Assembly: GCF_001649575.2 (NCBI RefSeq)
Contig: NC_051432.1
Location: 24,549,716 to 24,613,715, forward strand
Origin: Kryptolebias marmoratus
Taxonomy: Eukaryota; Chordata; Actinopteri; Cyprinodontiformes; Rivulidae
Direction of reading: 5' to 3'
Length of the DNA: 64,000 bases
A program made the position numbers and the translations under genes. The first letter of the stretch is position 1, and each line of letters begins with the position of its first letter. Below the pieces are notes generated by a model. That model saw only the letters and a program-made list of their open reading frames with translations, had not been told where the DNA came from and ran no database searches. Positions 1 to 12,675 of the stretch are shown here, piece by piece.

Positions 1-2850
1 CCTTTGAAAGAACAGTTCTGCTCCCCTAGTGACAAAATGTACCCATTAGAAACAAACATACACACCTCTAGAATCCAAAGATAACCTTGGATGTAGGTTT
101 CTTTGTGCAAGAGTAAATCCACAGGCAGAAGGAGAACAAGAAAACTTCTCAGAAATATTTTAGCCAGCTGAAACTTGCAACCACGACACTACAGAGCAGC
201 CGGGGCTTATCTACAGAAAGTCTGCATCTGCTTGCTTTTACCTTACAGTTATTAAAAATACAGTTTTGTTCCCTTAATTGAGGATTATGCACCACAGTAA
301 TTACCTGAAGAACCTTCACTAGGTACTTTTCTGACAACTGTGCCGTTAAGTACAGAAATGAGAATTTCTCATGTGAGTGACAGTATTTTAAAGTTGAAAA
401 GCTTTAAATGTAAATTTAAAGTCTTAGGAGACAGTCTTTAACAGACATTAAAATGAGGGAAACAAGCCTTTACCTCCACTTACAGATGCAACAGAACTGT
501 GAAACATTTCATTGTGATCTTTACCTTATGTTGTATTTAGGGGCTGGGTTGAAATCATCGCAACTCCCATCTTTTTTCCAACCACAACCACTAAGTGATT
601 CATCCCACTGTGTCCATGATCACAGTGCTGAGTCACACTGACAAGCACATAAACATCAGCACTGCCACAAAGGGATAAAACAGATCAAATTATGTATGTG
701 CAAAATGTAGGGAGGGACTCTGGTAACACGCCCACGTGCACATGGAAATTTATTCTACTCAAAATTTATGACAGCTCTTTTTGGATAGGTTTGTTTCAAA
801 TAGCAGTGCTAGAGATTGACATTTTAGCCAAAAACACTCTTTGAATTTGATCAGTAATTTTCTTTGAATATTCAGTGACCCCAACCCTACCAAATCCATA
901 GATCTTTGCACAATAGTTGCACCATTTTTTCAAATTATGTAAGATTCATCTGAAGTTAGGTTGTGTTGTACCAACCATTTCAACAATCTGTTTTTTAACA
1001 GAGTTTAAAACAACTGCATAAGAACAATTTAATAGTTTAATCTTTCAATAAATCTTTCAATAGAAGAAAACTATGGCCTTGACATTTTTAACATTTGCTG
1101 TGCCAAATAGTTTGATGCAACACTTTTAATCTCTGGGATACAACCTACTGTATCTGTCACTTAATGATAACAATTTACTTACCAGCTGTGTACACACATG
1201 CTGTCTTTCTCCTGGTCACTGTACACAAAATAAGGACATCAAAGATAGTCTAAGTCTAAAGAGTATGAAGCATGCGTGAATCAAACACAAATAAAAAGAT
1301 TCAGGATTATTCATAAAACATTCAGGGCACCTAGTTCAAATGACGCCGATGATTTCAGCACAAAAGTCACTAAATTTGGCTAATATTCTTTTTGTTAATA
1401 GTGACGTAAATATTATTGATACTTACCTTTTTGAGAAATAGGAAAAGTTAATAATTTGGATTTGATACCCTAATCAAAAAGGGAGTTTACAGTAAAAATC
1501 TGTCTGAAGACTTAAACCTAATGTCCCCTTTTGTTGCATCTGAACCCGACGTGTGGCAGTGTTGGTTGGGTACGCATAAAATCAATGGGTTTTTTTGGAA
1601 TAATAAAAAACAAGTTGTAATTTTATCTGATTAAACAGACAGAATTAATTGTCTGTCTTTGTAGCTTTGTTCTATTTTCTGTGTTCTTGTAGCTCTGCCA
1701 GCGAATGTTTCGACTTATTTGGTCGCGCACACCGTCTTTCCACTCAAGTGGAGCAGATGAGAAATCTCAGTTCTGGAAAGAAAGTTTTTTATTAGCCTAA
1801 ACGTCTTGCGGTCTCATCCATTTTAACAATTTGTTTCTTCTCATTGACGCTGGCAGACTCAACCTGTGCAGCATATTTCACACAAGTGATACAAAAGAGC
1901 GCTATTGTCTGGTGTGACATTTTTAATGGTGTCATTATTTTAGGACCAGCATTTTCATTTGTCATAAAAAAGCTTTCATTCACTCTGTAATAAAAACCTG
2001 TTCCCTCACCTTTCTCACATGTCAAAGTCAGTTCTTTTTCACATTGCATTCCTGGTGGTGCCGTTTGTTCCAGCACCAGCCGCTGTCAGTGCCGGTTTTT
2101 GTATTACATCAAAGCCACTTTTGTTGTGGTAATTGGCAGGTAAATTGGCTCTCCCAAAAAGTAAATCGTCCTGCCATGTGAGCTATTCTGCTTTAAACAG
2201 ACCTTTGAATATATGTAATTATGGTCCAGAAACACCCAGAAGATACACTGTGTGATTTGAAAATTTGAACGGCCCAATCTTTACATCAATAAAGTGTTAC
2301 TCTGTAAAACCTGTAATGAGGGAAAAGTAAAGTACAGCCTGCCCATCAGTCCTTCAAACCACAGTTTTGATTTTGCACACGGAGAGCTTCTTTTTCAAGT
2401 GTCTGAGAGAGAGGAGAGAACATATTCAGATCTGAAGGAAAAAGTGTGCACCTTGGACTTGAAAGAAAACCTGAAATACTTTGATGTTGAAGTGTAATTT
2501 GTATACATGACAGCGAGCTTCTTACTGCAACTGGAAAACATTTTTATCATTATCATAATGCAAAACCCTGTCATGTTATTTCAGTAAGCTGATCCAACTA
2601 ATATGGAAGCTGTCAGCATAAGTATGGAATCCTGAAACTGTGTGAAACTTTCAGGGGTATAGTTTGCAGATTTGTATCCAGCAAGCTCAACCATTGTTCT
2701 ATTCAGTTTGTTTGTATAATACAAGTCATCTCTGGCTACTGTACAAAAGAACAAAAATTGAGTCTGAATCATAAATCTAATTCAGATTCAAACTGAAATC
2801 CAATTACAGTCAATTTATTCCTATTATAATGCAATACATTCACATACAGT
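1..2850. other. Non-coding AT-rich sequence, presumed xylt1 intron
   Basis: No exon of a recognisable gene is visible here. Two short open frames, 1792-2076 on the minus strand and 2294-2497 on the plus strand, have no domain or motif I recognise and no convincing splice or promoter context, so I treat them as chance. The stretch lies far upstream of xylt1 exon 3 on the same strand. It is most simply intron 2 of that gene, but it could also include intron 1 or intergenic DNA, because the upstream exons were not found. Confidence 0.6.
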
Positions 2851-2879
2851 ACATTATGAAATACCAATTAGTAAAAGTA

Positions 2880-3430
2880 CAAGACATAAAAGAGATGCAG
2901 ACAAACCGAAGGATTGGTCCAGGTGTAGTTTCTATTAAGAAAAAAACAAAACAACAAACACAGGTTAATGACAGCAATAACTGCAAATACAAACACGGAG
3001 AGAAAAGAGAGTAAAGACAGCAGCAGAGTAAAGACATTTAGTCAGTGTGCCTTCCAGCAATACATACCCAAAGCAGCATAACTAAGGGATAGCTCAAGAA
3101 ACCCAAGTCAGCTGTAACTATGATGGAAAGTCTAAGCCTGGCTTTAAAAGTAGACAGGGTGTCAGCCTCATGGACAGAAATTGGACGTTGGTTCCACAAG
3201 AGAGGAGCCTAAGAACTGAAAGCTCTGCTTCCCGTTCTTCTTTAGAAACTCTAGGAACCACAAGTAACCCTACAGTCTACAACGCAGTCACTTTCCTGCT
3301 AAGCATATCTTATAGCATGGGTGTTGAATGTACTGTAGGCCTCATCAGTGCAGTACGTTTGCCATCTGTTTGTCTTTTTTTGTGTGTGTGCCTTCCTGTT
3401 TCTTTGCTGACATTGTCTAATGAAGTAATA
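2880..3430. mobile_element. Relic of an abundant teleost interspersed repeat
   Basis: The segment around 3080-3290 reads like a very common fish-genome repeat. It has the phrases about 'aaacccaagtcagc', then 'ggtgtcagcctcatggacag', 'tggttccacaagagaggagc' and 'aactctaggaaccacaagta' in the order I know from many teleost sequences. No terminal repeats or reading frame survive, so I cannot name the class (LINE-derived or DNA element). Boundaries are approximate. Confidence 0.7.
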
Positions 3431-6400
3431 GCTATTCACTGATCCAACAGGTGTTACAGCATTAGAAACACTGCACATGTTTTTCAAATACAAAACGCAG
3501 TACAATGACTCACATAGTGCGGTCAATTATATTGACTCTTGCTTTGGCGATGAGAGTGGAGCAAGTTCCATTACCATATTATAGTTAATAGGGCAAATAG
3601 ATAACTGCAGCATCAAGTCAGGAGCAAACAGCGTGTCGAGGGTTTTACCATCCGAGCTGCGGGTGCAGTTATTCTGCTTGCAATAACTTGGTGAGTGGTG
3701 CAGTCGTTACGACCATTGCTGAGGTTTTTGATGTCTGTTTTTCACCTTGCATGATGGCCATTACAGTCCATAAAGAGAAGGATGAATCAGCAACAATTTT
3801 CCAGATGGATTCATTAAATAATTTTCAACTTGTTTGAGCATCTTAAAGTCCTTTGAAGTAAGTATTGCTCTTTTACTTGGACAAATCGTACAAGATGAAG
3901 TTACTTTTGTAAAAAACATCTTCACTGTTTTTACTCATTACTGATAAAAAAAGCAAAACTTAATGAAGATGAATCTACAGGAAAAGTATCAGGAGTTATG
4001 TAACTATAATTGCTGCCCTATTTTATGTACTTATTCTTCCTCCTTTATGGTTTTATTCTTGATGGCATGTTAGAAGACAGTAAAGATAACAGGTAAAAGT
4101 TGTAATTAGATCATCATGATCCCCCTGAAGAGACTGAGCTTCTTCTTGTGTAGGATTTTGTTGAACTGCCTTTTTCAAAATATTCACAGATTTAGGTGCT
4201 TTGTGTGAAAATGGTGGAAGGGACCGCTGTCAGAAATGACAATATCAAACGTTGAGATGTGGTGCTTGTAAAGGCATTGTGTATTTCCTTGTGTTCTGTG
4301 TGGATGTGACGGCATCAAGTATGTTTCATGTTTTCCATTTGCAGTTTCTTGAGTGGCGTGTCTTTCTGAACAACACATCAGATTCTGTATGCACTTTGTG
4401 CTCGACGTGATTGTCTTTGTGTGGCTGATCTTTAAAAGTGCAAAATCAAAGAGCAAAACTACTGTTAATTTTTATACTGTCAAATCTATTCACACAAAGC
4501 TCATCATTATCACCAATTAGAGTTGCATCACTCTGTCAGATGCCCCTCTGTACACCCAGCCATCTCATCTTCCCCTCCTACTCTCATCACCCTCAGCCGT
4601 TGTTACAGATGGTTTCATTCCCCAACACATTAATAACACATCATCCAGATGAATGGAGCTTTATAATACCTAGTGATGCCAATAATCCCATAGGTAAGAG
4701 GCTTAGCAGACAGCCCTGAGAGACACATGCACAGACGAGGTAGAAGGTTCGGGTTGTAGTTGGTGGGGGTTTGAGGGTGAGTTGGTTTTATCTGAAGTTG
4801 GGCATCCGTGTTGATATTTAGCGCAGAGCTAAAAGGTTGCACATAAAAACACAAACTCATACGACTGGACCAGGATATAGAAAGATTATTCTTGGGCTAA
4901 TAACTTTCAGAGTTATTCCTTTAAAAGCTCAACTGTTTTCTAACAACAAATTGGACTGAACTTCAATTTTAATAACATAACTAACATATATGGCATCTAA
5001 AAACATACTCCAAAAGCACTTGTGTAAATTAATTAAAGTAGTTTGAAGTAGAACAAAAATAATTATATGTTTCAAAATTGATTTAATCAGCTGTTCTTTC
5101 AAAATAAAGGTTTGAAGAGTCAGATTGTTTGTGCAACAACGGTTTTGTTTTCTCTAACCACTGGAGTTACTTTAATGAAGGACGTTTTTAGAAACAGCTG
5201 ACTCAGAATGTCAGCAGCCATTATTTTTTATAATAATATTTTCAAACGAATGTAGGCAGTTTTTATCTCTCAACTCCAACAAAAAATAAATAAATAAAAT
5301 ATTCAGATCAAAGAAAACAGAATTTAAACCCTCTTTATAAGGAATAATCTTACAATGAATATATTACTTTTTACCCAGAAGACCTTGTTTGAGTGAGCAT
5401 ATTAGTTGAACTTTAGATGTTTTAAGCACATCAAAGGCCTGAAAAAAAGCCTTCTGTTATTCTGCTCCTCTTCCTCAGTTAGTCCAGCTTCTCGTCCAAT
5501 GTTGCAGAGGGAGCAGCGCTCACAGTGTTGATCTAGAGTGAAGACTTAGGGCAAAATTTGCTGCTTTTGACCACAGGAACCTTTTTGGCAGTTCTTATCA
5601 CCATTTGAAGCAGTTCTCCTTCTTAAAGAGGCGTAGTTCTTTTGGCCGCTCCGTAGGGAAGCTTCTTATAACCCATCAGAGAGCCCTTAGAACAGTTTGG
5701 TCCAAAAACACCTCTTTTTTGTTTCCTCTCTGTGAGAACTGTGACTGCAGTTCATAGAATTGCTTTTGTGGGGTCTTTTTTCGCTCCTGCATAACAATTT
5801 TGTACAGCTTGCAAAGTAAAAGTTATAGAAAAATGTTCAACTTACTCTGTAGATCCGGAACAGAAAGTAACCCTGGTATTGTAACAGTGATTTGTTTAAA
5901 ACTTGACCTTTAATGTTTGAACTTCTAAGGCTTGTTTTACATTTTGGAATGTGGATTTTTAAAGCTCTGGTCATTCATAGTCATTCAAGACAGCTTTGTA
6001 CATTTAAATTATGTAAAATTTGTATGCTGTTTTGGGAACTAACTGGCCCATAATATGGTGTAAAGGTTGGAAATTCTTGTCCTCCTGCTGCACTGATATG
6101 GATCAATCATGTATAATCTAAATGAAATATAGGATAACCTAAGTAAAATCATGAAACTAAACATATCTTGTGACATCAACACAGCTCAGAGCCAGACATG
6201 ATATGGGAGACCACGTCTGTCACACAGAAGGCTCCAAAGGTGGTCTGAGTGAAAATGTTTTTAATGTTTGTGGCTGTTCACGCCTATATTTAGGGCTATC
6301 CAAATGCAATCCAGTAGGTAAAAATGGATTTAAATACACAACGACACTCTGTTGGTGTTGTAGCATCATGGCCACTAACATCTGAATCAAGTGTGGGCAT

Positions 6401-7602
6401 CAAGGGGGGTTGAGTTTATCTGATTGGACAAAATAATTATTAGCATTAATAAATTCCACGTTGAGTTTGAAATATAACACATCAAAAACATTCATTACAA
6501 GCAGACTTTGCAACATCAGTAACCTGCACATTAATACTAAGATAACAATAAATGTTCAATATATAGTGCATCTCTTGTATTTACCTACTGGTAAATTTGC
6601 CCACAACTATACTAAATTATCACAGTATCTCTTTATATTTAAGTTTTTGAGAGCTTTAATTTTATGATTAGGAATTAATAAGTATTGTTTAACATCTAAT
6701 TACACCTTCTTCATTACTGATTTATTTTGTGAAGTATACAAATGCAGTGATTTCATGATGTTAAAACATGAAACTTACTGCAACTAAAACACAGCTTGAC
6801 ACTAATGTTCACTCATGCAATGCAACGCAATTAGAATGGCAATCATCTGTCGAAGCCGAGTGTGGTTTCTTACTTCTGATGTTGACGAACAGAAAACTTC
6901 TGGGGAGATCTAACATTTTCTCTGTAATGGTGCATAAAATGTAAATGTACTTTCCTTTTTACAATGCTGGCTGTTATGCAACAATGTGTGACGTGATGAG
7001 AGGATGTGGGTCATTTTGGAAGGAGTGGCAGCCATACATGCCTTTTGTTGTTGAGTTTTCTGCTTTGATTTACAGTAAATCAAACATCTGTTGCATTTCC
7101 CGCAGCGTTCCTTGTGAATAGATGCCTGTAGTAGCTCATTAGACAGTATGGAGCGTACTTGTCTTTCAGCCATAATGGTCACATCTCACTGATTGAAAGC
7201 TCGACTGCCTGGATCCACACAGCTGACTGCCCACTTCTCTGAAGTCACTGCAAGTTCTGCCTCAGCATTGTCTCTTTCTGCTCGGATGACATGCTGATTC
7301 CCATATAAAATGGAAATGCACAAGAACATGTAATCAAACCCACACAGGCTAATGACACTGAGCATAAGCTGCTGCCTTGCTGTTTCTTCCTGAACACATC
7401 TTACACTAATCTGAGTGCATTGTGTTATTCTTACAGGACGGGGAGGGGCTGTGACAGAAAGTGAAAAGACTACATGAGTCTGGAGTGAAGACACAGGGTG
7501 ATGACACGTCGTCTGAGTAGAGATAAGGGCGATTCCGCCTGTCAGGGAAAGCTTTTGTCCTTCCAGTCCTGTGGAGCAAGAGGAGAGGAACTGACAGCGG
7601 TG
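3431..7602. other. Non-coding sequence without recognisable genes
   Basis: AT-rich, stop-dense sequence. I see no exon with homology to known proteins, no RNA gene and no clear transposon ends. A stretch near 6391-6440 shares roughly 45 bp with 50895-50945, described under findings. The rest holds nothing I can name. Confidence 0.6.
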
Positions 7603-7651
7603 CTTTTCTTCTTCTTCTTCTTCTTCCTTCTCCTCCTTTTTTCTTCTTCTC
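7603..7651 (+). repeat. Pyrimidine tract with CTT microsatellite
   Basis: An uninterrupted run of C and T with a core of repeated CTT units. Its minus-strand translation creates the Glu/Lys-rich part of an open frame over 7186-7866, which I regard as an artefact of low complexity and not a gene. Confidence 0.9.
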
Positions 7652-10600
7652 ACCACTGGAGCTGAATGCCAGAAAGCCCAGAAGACTTGTCTCAGTGAAT
7701 AAGAGAGAAAGTCAAGGAAGAAAGAAGGAGAAAACGCAAAAAAAAAGGCAGAGAAAGAGAAACATACATGTAAGACAGAAGAAAGCTGGAGGAAGAAATG
7801 TTGAGGGGGGGAAGAGAAAGAAAAGATAAACGTCTCATCCCTTCTACAAATCCGATGTTGACTCAAATCCTGGCATAATCCTCAGGAGAACCCAGTTTGG
7901 TTTGAAGGCTTGTTAGTGCGGCTTGGGCCTGGCTGGCAATGACTTTGTGGTTGAACACTTTTACTGGAAACTAACCAAATCCAAATGGTTTCTGCTCACA
8001 CAGGGATCAGATCTCATTTTCCCCTCTGTTGGTAAAGGTTACAATTTAGAAGTAAGCTGGTGTCAAGACGCTGATTAGGCAGGCTTTAAGACCTGTCGTC
8101 ACTAAATAGGAGTTCTGATTTAGGATAGACAAAGGAGGATGGATAGCAGAATAACTTCAACTTTTTTTTCCAACCAGTACTTGATGCACAGAGAATTTTT
8201 TTTAATTTATAAAATTTAATATACCTAATACCTGAATGTAATGTTATATTATTATTATTACGTGGTGACGTTCCAATATTCTCTGTATTGCTACCTACAA
8301 ACTTAATACAAACATCAGGATAAAATTGTTTTATTCTGTTTGTGTGGAAAATCATCAATAATCATCAATAAGCAGAAACATCATCGACCGTCTTCGCCTT
8401 TCAGTGGTGGCCGATAAAAATAAATTACTTTCCTTCCTGATTTAAAACACACTCCTGTTCACAAACACACACACGTGCATAAATGCTATCACACACACTC
8501 AAAGATCTCCATCTTGCTGTTCCTGCTCACTTGGCTTATGCGTAACACACACACCGTTTGGGAGTAAATAATCTCTGTGCACCACCTGAATAGCTGCTCT
8601 TCAGTATTCATGTTAGGACAAGCCGGGAAGCTCGTACTCATTACGGAGCAGGTGTTTTTCCTCCATCATGCAGTGCATTTACATCCCGGCTGCTCTTCCT
8701 GCCTCCGCTCTGTCGACAGCTTAAAGTGTGGAGCTCATGAGGTCTTAACACCAGCCTAAGTGTTTGTACACCTCCTCCTTCACCTGTATCATCCTCCACC
8801 ATTCCTCCTCCACCCTCCTCTTTTTTCCCCCCCGCCTCGAGTGGGGACATCTCACGACTCCGCTGAGCTTTTCTTCCGCTGGTCCTCCAGACGCCACGGG
8901 CCTCCAAATCAGCTTCAATGAGAAGCCCTGCAGAGGGTGTCGCAGCCGGGGAGAAATTGCGGTGTAATTGAGCTGCGTGATAATAATACGTTCTTCCCTT
9001 TGATTTCCTAACAGTGGTGAATCATCAACACCATCATCATCATGCCATCACATCAGCAACGCTCCAGAGACACTTCCACGCTGCTGCCGTTGGAGCTGAC
9101 CTGCTCTTTCGCTCAGATTTCTCTCTGCTGTCGATTGCTCTCCATCCGCCTCTTTTATTCCCGTTTCTGCTCTTACTTTTCCCTCACTTTGCGCTCACCA
9201 TTACGCATCCCAACATCTTTATGGTTTCTGTTTCGTTTCATTGGATAGCGTGCCTCAGAGGAGTACAAAAATTACAAATGCTTGAATTAAATAGTCTTTG
9301 TGGGAGCAGGGAGGAGGGGGCGGGAAAAAAAGAAAATTGTTGCAATGGGTACTTGTGTGAGTACTATGCTAGTGCTTTCTCCGCAGCATACTTAAAGAGC
9401 TAATATGTCATTTTTTAGTTTTCCTGTTCCTTCGCTGTTTTTCAGCCTTGTTGTATGTTTTAAAGGTCTGAAAAAAACCAAAATATCACAGCAACAGGAA
9501 CCGAAAAACCAGCACCTGAGCTGTTTCAAGCAAGTCGTTTGTAGTTTGGGATTTTACTCAACAACATGACAATTTCAAACACATTTCCAAAACCGCTGCC
9601 TGCTGGTGAGTTTGGTGAGAAAGAATTGCAGACCTCGTGCAACCCTGCATCACTCTGTTGAATGATGCACAAATTTCCTGTCATGTTATCCCAGCAGTCC
9701 ATCAAAATCTGTGTCTGAACAAGTTTGTGGTGAGTAAAAACAGCAGCCCAGTTCCTGAATCTTCTCTTATTTCAGACATTTGAGGTGCGATTTTAAAAGG
9801 TTGTTCGGACTTTTCTGATCCACTGACTCTGCTGGATTTGCCACTAAATGCCTCTCCTCAAATTAACCTGACCCTTTAGACAAAAACTGTATCTTTGTTT
9901 TGCAGAAAATGAACCTGTTTACTGCTAAAACTGCTGCTTTTGTCTGGAGTTTGTGGACTTTTTTTTTTAAATTAAGGATGCCCTCCTTATTATTGTGCTC
10001 AAAGGTTTTGTCCTGTATCTCGTCAAGGAGCTTCAAAATAAAACATCAATTAAATCGGACATCAAAACATGCTGCTCAAGTTTGGCACATCTACTACACA
10101 CAAATTTGACTTTTCAGGAGGAAATTCTCAGAGATATGGCGTAAATTAAGCTTTTCAAATAGAAGTGAAAGGAGGAACTGCATCATCGTATAGCAGAAAT
10201 AAAATAAGATCACTTTGAAATATTACAGCTTGTAAGCCTCTTTTAGTAAAAAAAAAATCTGCTTTTGTAGGTTTGAAGCTTAGTGACTCTTTTTTGTTTT
10301 TACTTTTTGGAAATTTAAACCTTGAAAACTCTGGATGTTTATTCTATAAGCTCCTTCATTCACTAAACTTTATTGAAATAGATTCTTAAATGTCAGTCTG
10401 TAATTGAGTTCGATTTTTATTCTAGATTGGTATTTCATAAATAAAACAAATTTAAATTGCTTTAAAAGTATTCACATGTTCTCACATTACCTCAGCAACA
10501 AAGTATGTTTGAAAGTAATTAAAGTCTTTTTTCGTTTTCCTTCGTTGCCATTTGCAAGCAGATTGTTAAAGATTACAGAATATTTGTCTGCATGTGCATT

Positions 10601-11325
10601 CAAAAAATATTTAAATTGTGTCTAAACTTTTGCAGGTTTATTAGCTTTTGACAAACAGGAATGTAAAACACAATCAGATACGAAGGGTTAATTGGGGCAC
10701 TTAAACAGATCTGAGAAGATAAGCTCCTGTTGAAGATGTCGGGCTCGTGTGAAGTTGCATTTTAGACTCGTGTGAGTTTTTGTGTCTGTCTGTGAGCAGG
10801 AAGGGAGTTTACTCATGGCTTTGAGTACTTTAACCATCCTCACGAGAATTGGCTTTCCATAGAAGCGAGCCATTAGGAAAATCATTGACTGCTTATTAGT
10901 GTCAGCAGTCTGCTGCTGTTTGTGTGTTTAAGCTCGAACAAAGAACAATGCTGCTCTTTTTTTTTTTCCTCGCACTTTCTCTCCCCTCCAAATGGCCACG
11001 GTAACTCTTTCAGGAGCGGCGGGTTAAAGCCTTTGTCCTCAGGATTCTCCTGAGCTGCTGCCAGAGAAATTTGTTTCACCCCGGTAAATAAACCTACAAA
11101 AATAATTTATGTAATTCTCAGCTTATCTGCTGCACTAATGAATATTTCTTAAGACCTTGTAAGTCTTTCAAAATTCCTCCAATAATTTCATACGGACTAA
11201 ATGGTTTTTGCTTAATGTTTTTTTTTGGAGGGAAACATGAGGACATCTGCTACTTACAGCTCCATGCAAAAGTCTTGAGCCAGACTTTATTATTGCCAGT
11301 CACAATGAAAGGTGGAAGAACATGT
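7652..11325. other. Non-coding sequence, moderately GC-rich near 8.6-9.2 kb
   Basis: The interval 8570-9250 is less AT-rich than its surroundings and has open frames on both strands, including a His/Ser-rich one at 9014-9403. None shows a domain, and they overlap in several frames, as expected where stop codons are scarce. It could be regulatory DNA, but nothing proves this. The remainder is plain AT-rich intron-like sequence. Confidence 0.5.
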
Positions 11326-11600
11326 AATTATCACCTGCTGCCATGAAGAGCAGGTGCTAATGGAATTGCTTTTGTGTGTTTGTTTGTCTGTATGTTAGCA
11401 AAATATCTCATCAACCTCTGAACAGATTTTAATGAAACTCTGAGAAAATAAGCAATGGATGTACATTTAAAACTGATTAACAGTTTGGGTCAACCCAATT
11501 CAACTAACTGACCTTAGCAAATACAAAGATGGCTGTAATTCAATCAGTTTTACAGTTCTTGTGCAGAGGGTTAGGGTCAGGCCTCTCCATGGTGACTGCT
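11326..11600 (-). mobile_element. RepA interspersed repeat copy 1
   Basis: This copy has the diagnostic RepA phrases in the order seen in other copies: a 'tatcacctgctgcc' start, TG/TTTG-rich sequence, 'agcaaaatatctcat', 'ttttaatgaaactctgag', 'tcaacccaattcaa' and 'agatggctgtaa'. RepA is my working name for a repeat family with at least seven loci in this window. I give the strand as minus to separate it from the copies at 36.4 and 45.2 kb, which run the other way; the choice is arbitrary. Confidence 0.75.
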
Positions 11601-12299
11601 GGAAATAGTTTTTATTTCAAATTGGCTTCTTTTTAATTTATTGTCAACATAGCACTAATCTTTGAGGCCTGATTATAACAAAACATAAAACATTTAAAAC
11701 TTGAAAAAGGTCGAAGGAATGAACGAACGTTGTGTTGATGCCTTTCTCAGCAAAGAGTAAATTTTAAATCGTAGACACTTTGATGCCATAGCAGCCTGCC
11801 ATAAAGACACAATTTGTTTAAAAACTTTAAAAAAAAATGTCTTTGCTTGCATAAAGTAGCCAAAACACACACTGTACCATATGGATAAACATCAGCGTGT
11901 GACTAGTTTGATATGTTTTATAGAGATCAGCCTTTTGCTAATATGACTGTGTTCCAGTGATATATCGAGTGTGTAAACATAATTCTCCTAACTGCTGAGA
12001 AAGAGATTTGGTCAAAGCAATTATGATTCAGCCTGGGCATGTCTGCTTGCTTAGCACTCAAGTCTATTTGCCTAAAAGACACAGATGCCTGTAATTTAAC
12101 AGCTATAGAAGAGGGCTGTAATGAGTTGGTAACTGTTTGCCTGATGTCACTGTGTTGCTTGAAGGAACAGGACTTTATTTTATTATGTCTGGTGGCAGCA
12201 GAGAAGATTAATGCACAGGAAGGTGATTATTTCCACTAAATTATTTTGCTGCATTTTGTTTTTGCTTTATTGCTGGATTATAGCTTGTAGAACAGATTT

Positions 12300-12675
12300 A
12301 TCACCAACCACCGAAAGGCAAAGGTAGGTGACAATGTTTTTGGCTTGTCTGTTTGTGCATGCATGTGTCTGTGCGTCTGTCTCATGATATACTGGACCAT
12401 TTTTTACTGAAACTCAGAAATTAATCACTGAATGTAAATCTGCAGCTCAGTAACTTTTGGACTCAACCCAATTCAAGCTGAGAGTCATTTGCAAATCATT
12501 CTTGGAGTGTGGCATCTCACACTATCACATGACATTCCACATGAATTTATTTACTTATTTACTTTCAATATTCAAACGCTTCACCTGCATTATTTCTCAA
12601 CATAAAAACTCTGGCCTGAAAGATGGTGGGCCATATGGATTTCTTTAAGGAATGTTAGGCCTTTAATTTCTTTCC
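12300..12675 (-). mobile_element. RepA interspersed repeat copy 2
   Basis: A nearly full-length copy. It opens with 'tatcaccaaccaccgaaagg', continues through 'tgaaactcagaaattaatca' and 'ttggactcaacccaattcaa', and ends around 'aaggaatgttaggcc', a decayed form of the hairpin terminus seen at 31719-31740 and 38941-38961. The short open frame over 12457-12648 lies inside the repeat and is not a gene. Confidence 0.75.

Noticed and set aside
2294..2497. 67-codon frame with Cys-x-x-Cys near the start
   Set aside because: A single CxxC is not diagnostic, and there is no second zinc-binding half or recognisable family.
7186..7866. 226-codon minus-strand open frame, the second longest in the window
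   Set aside because: Its core is an Arg/Lys/Glu run from the CTT microsatellite and the rest is Ser/Phe-rich without any domain, start context or splice signals. It is low-complexity read-through.
9014..9403. 129-codon His-rich frame
   Set aside because: His run comes from a CAT/CAC repeat. The overlapping second plus frame is also open, so stop density is simply low here.
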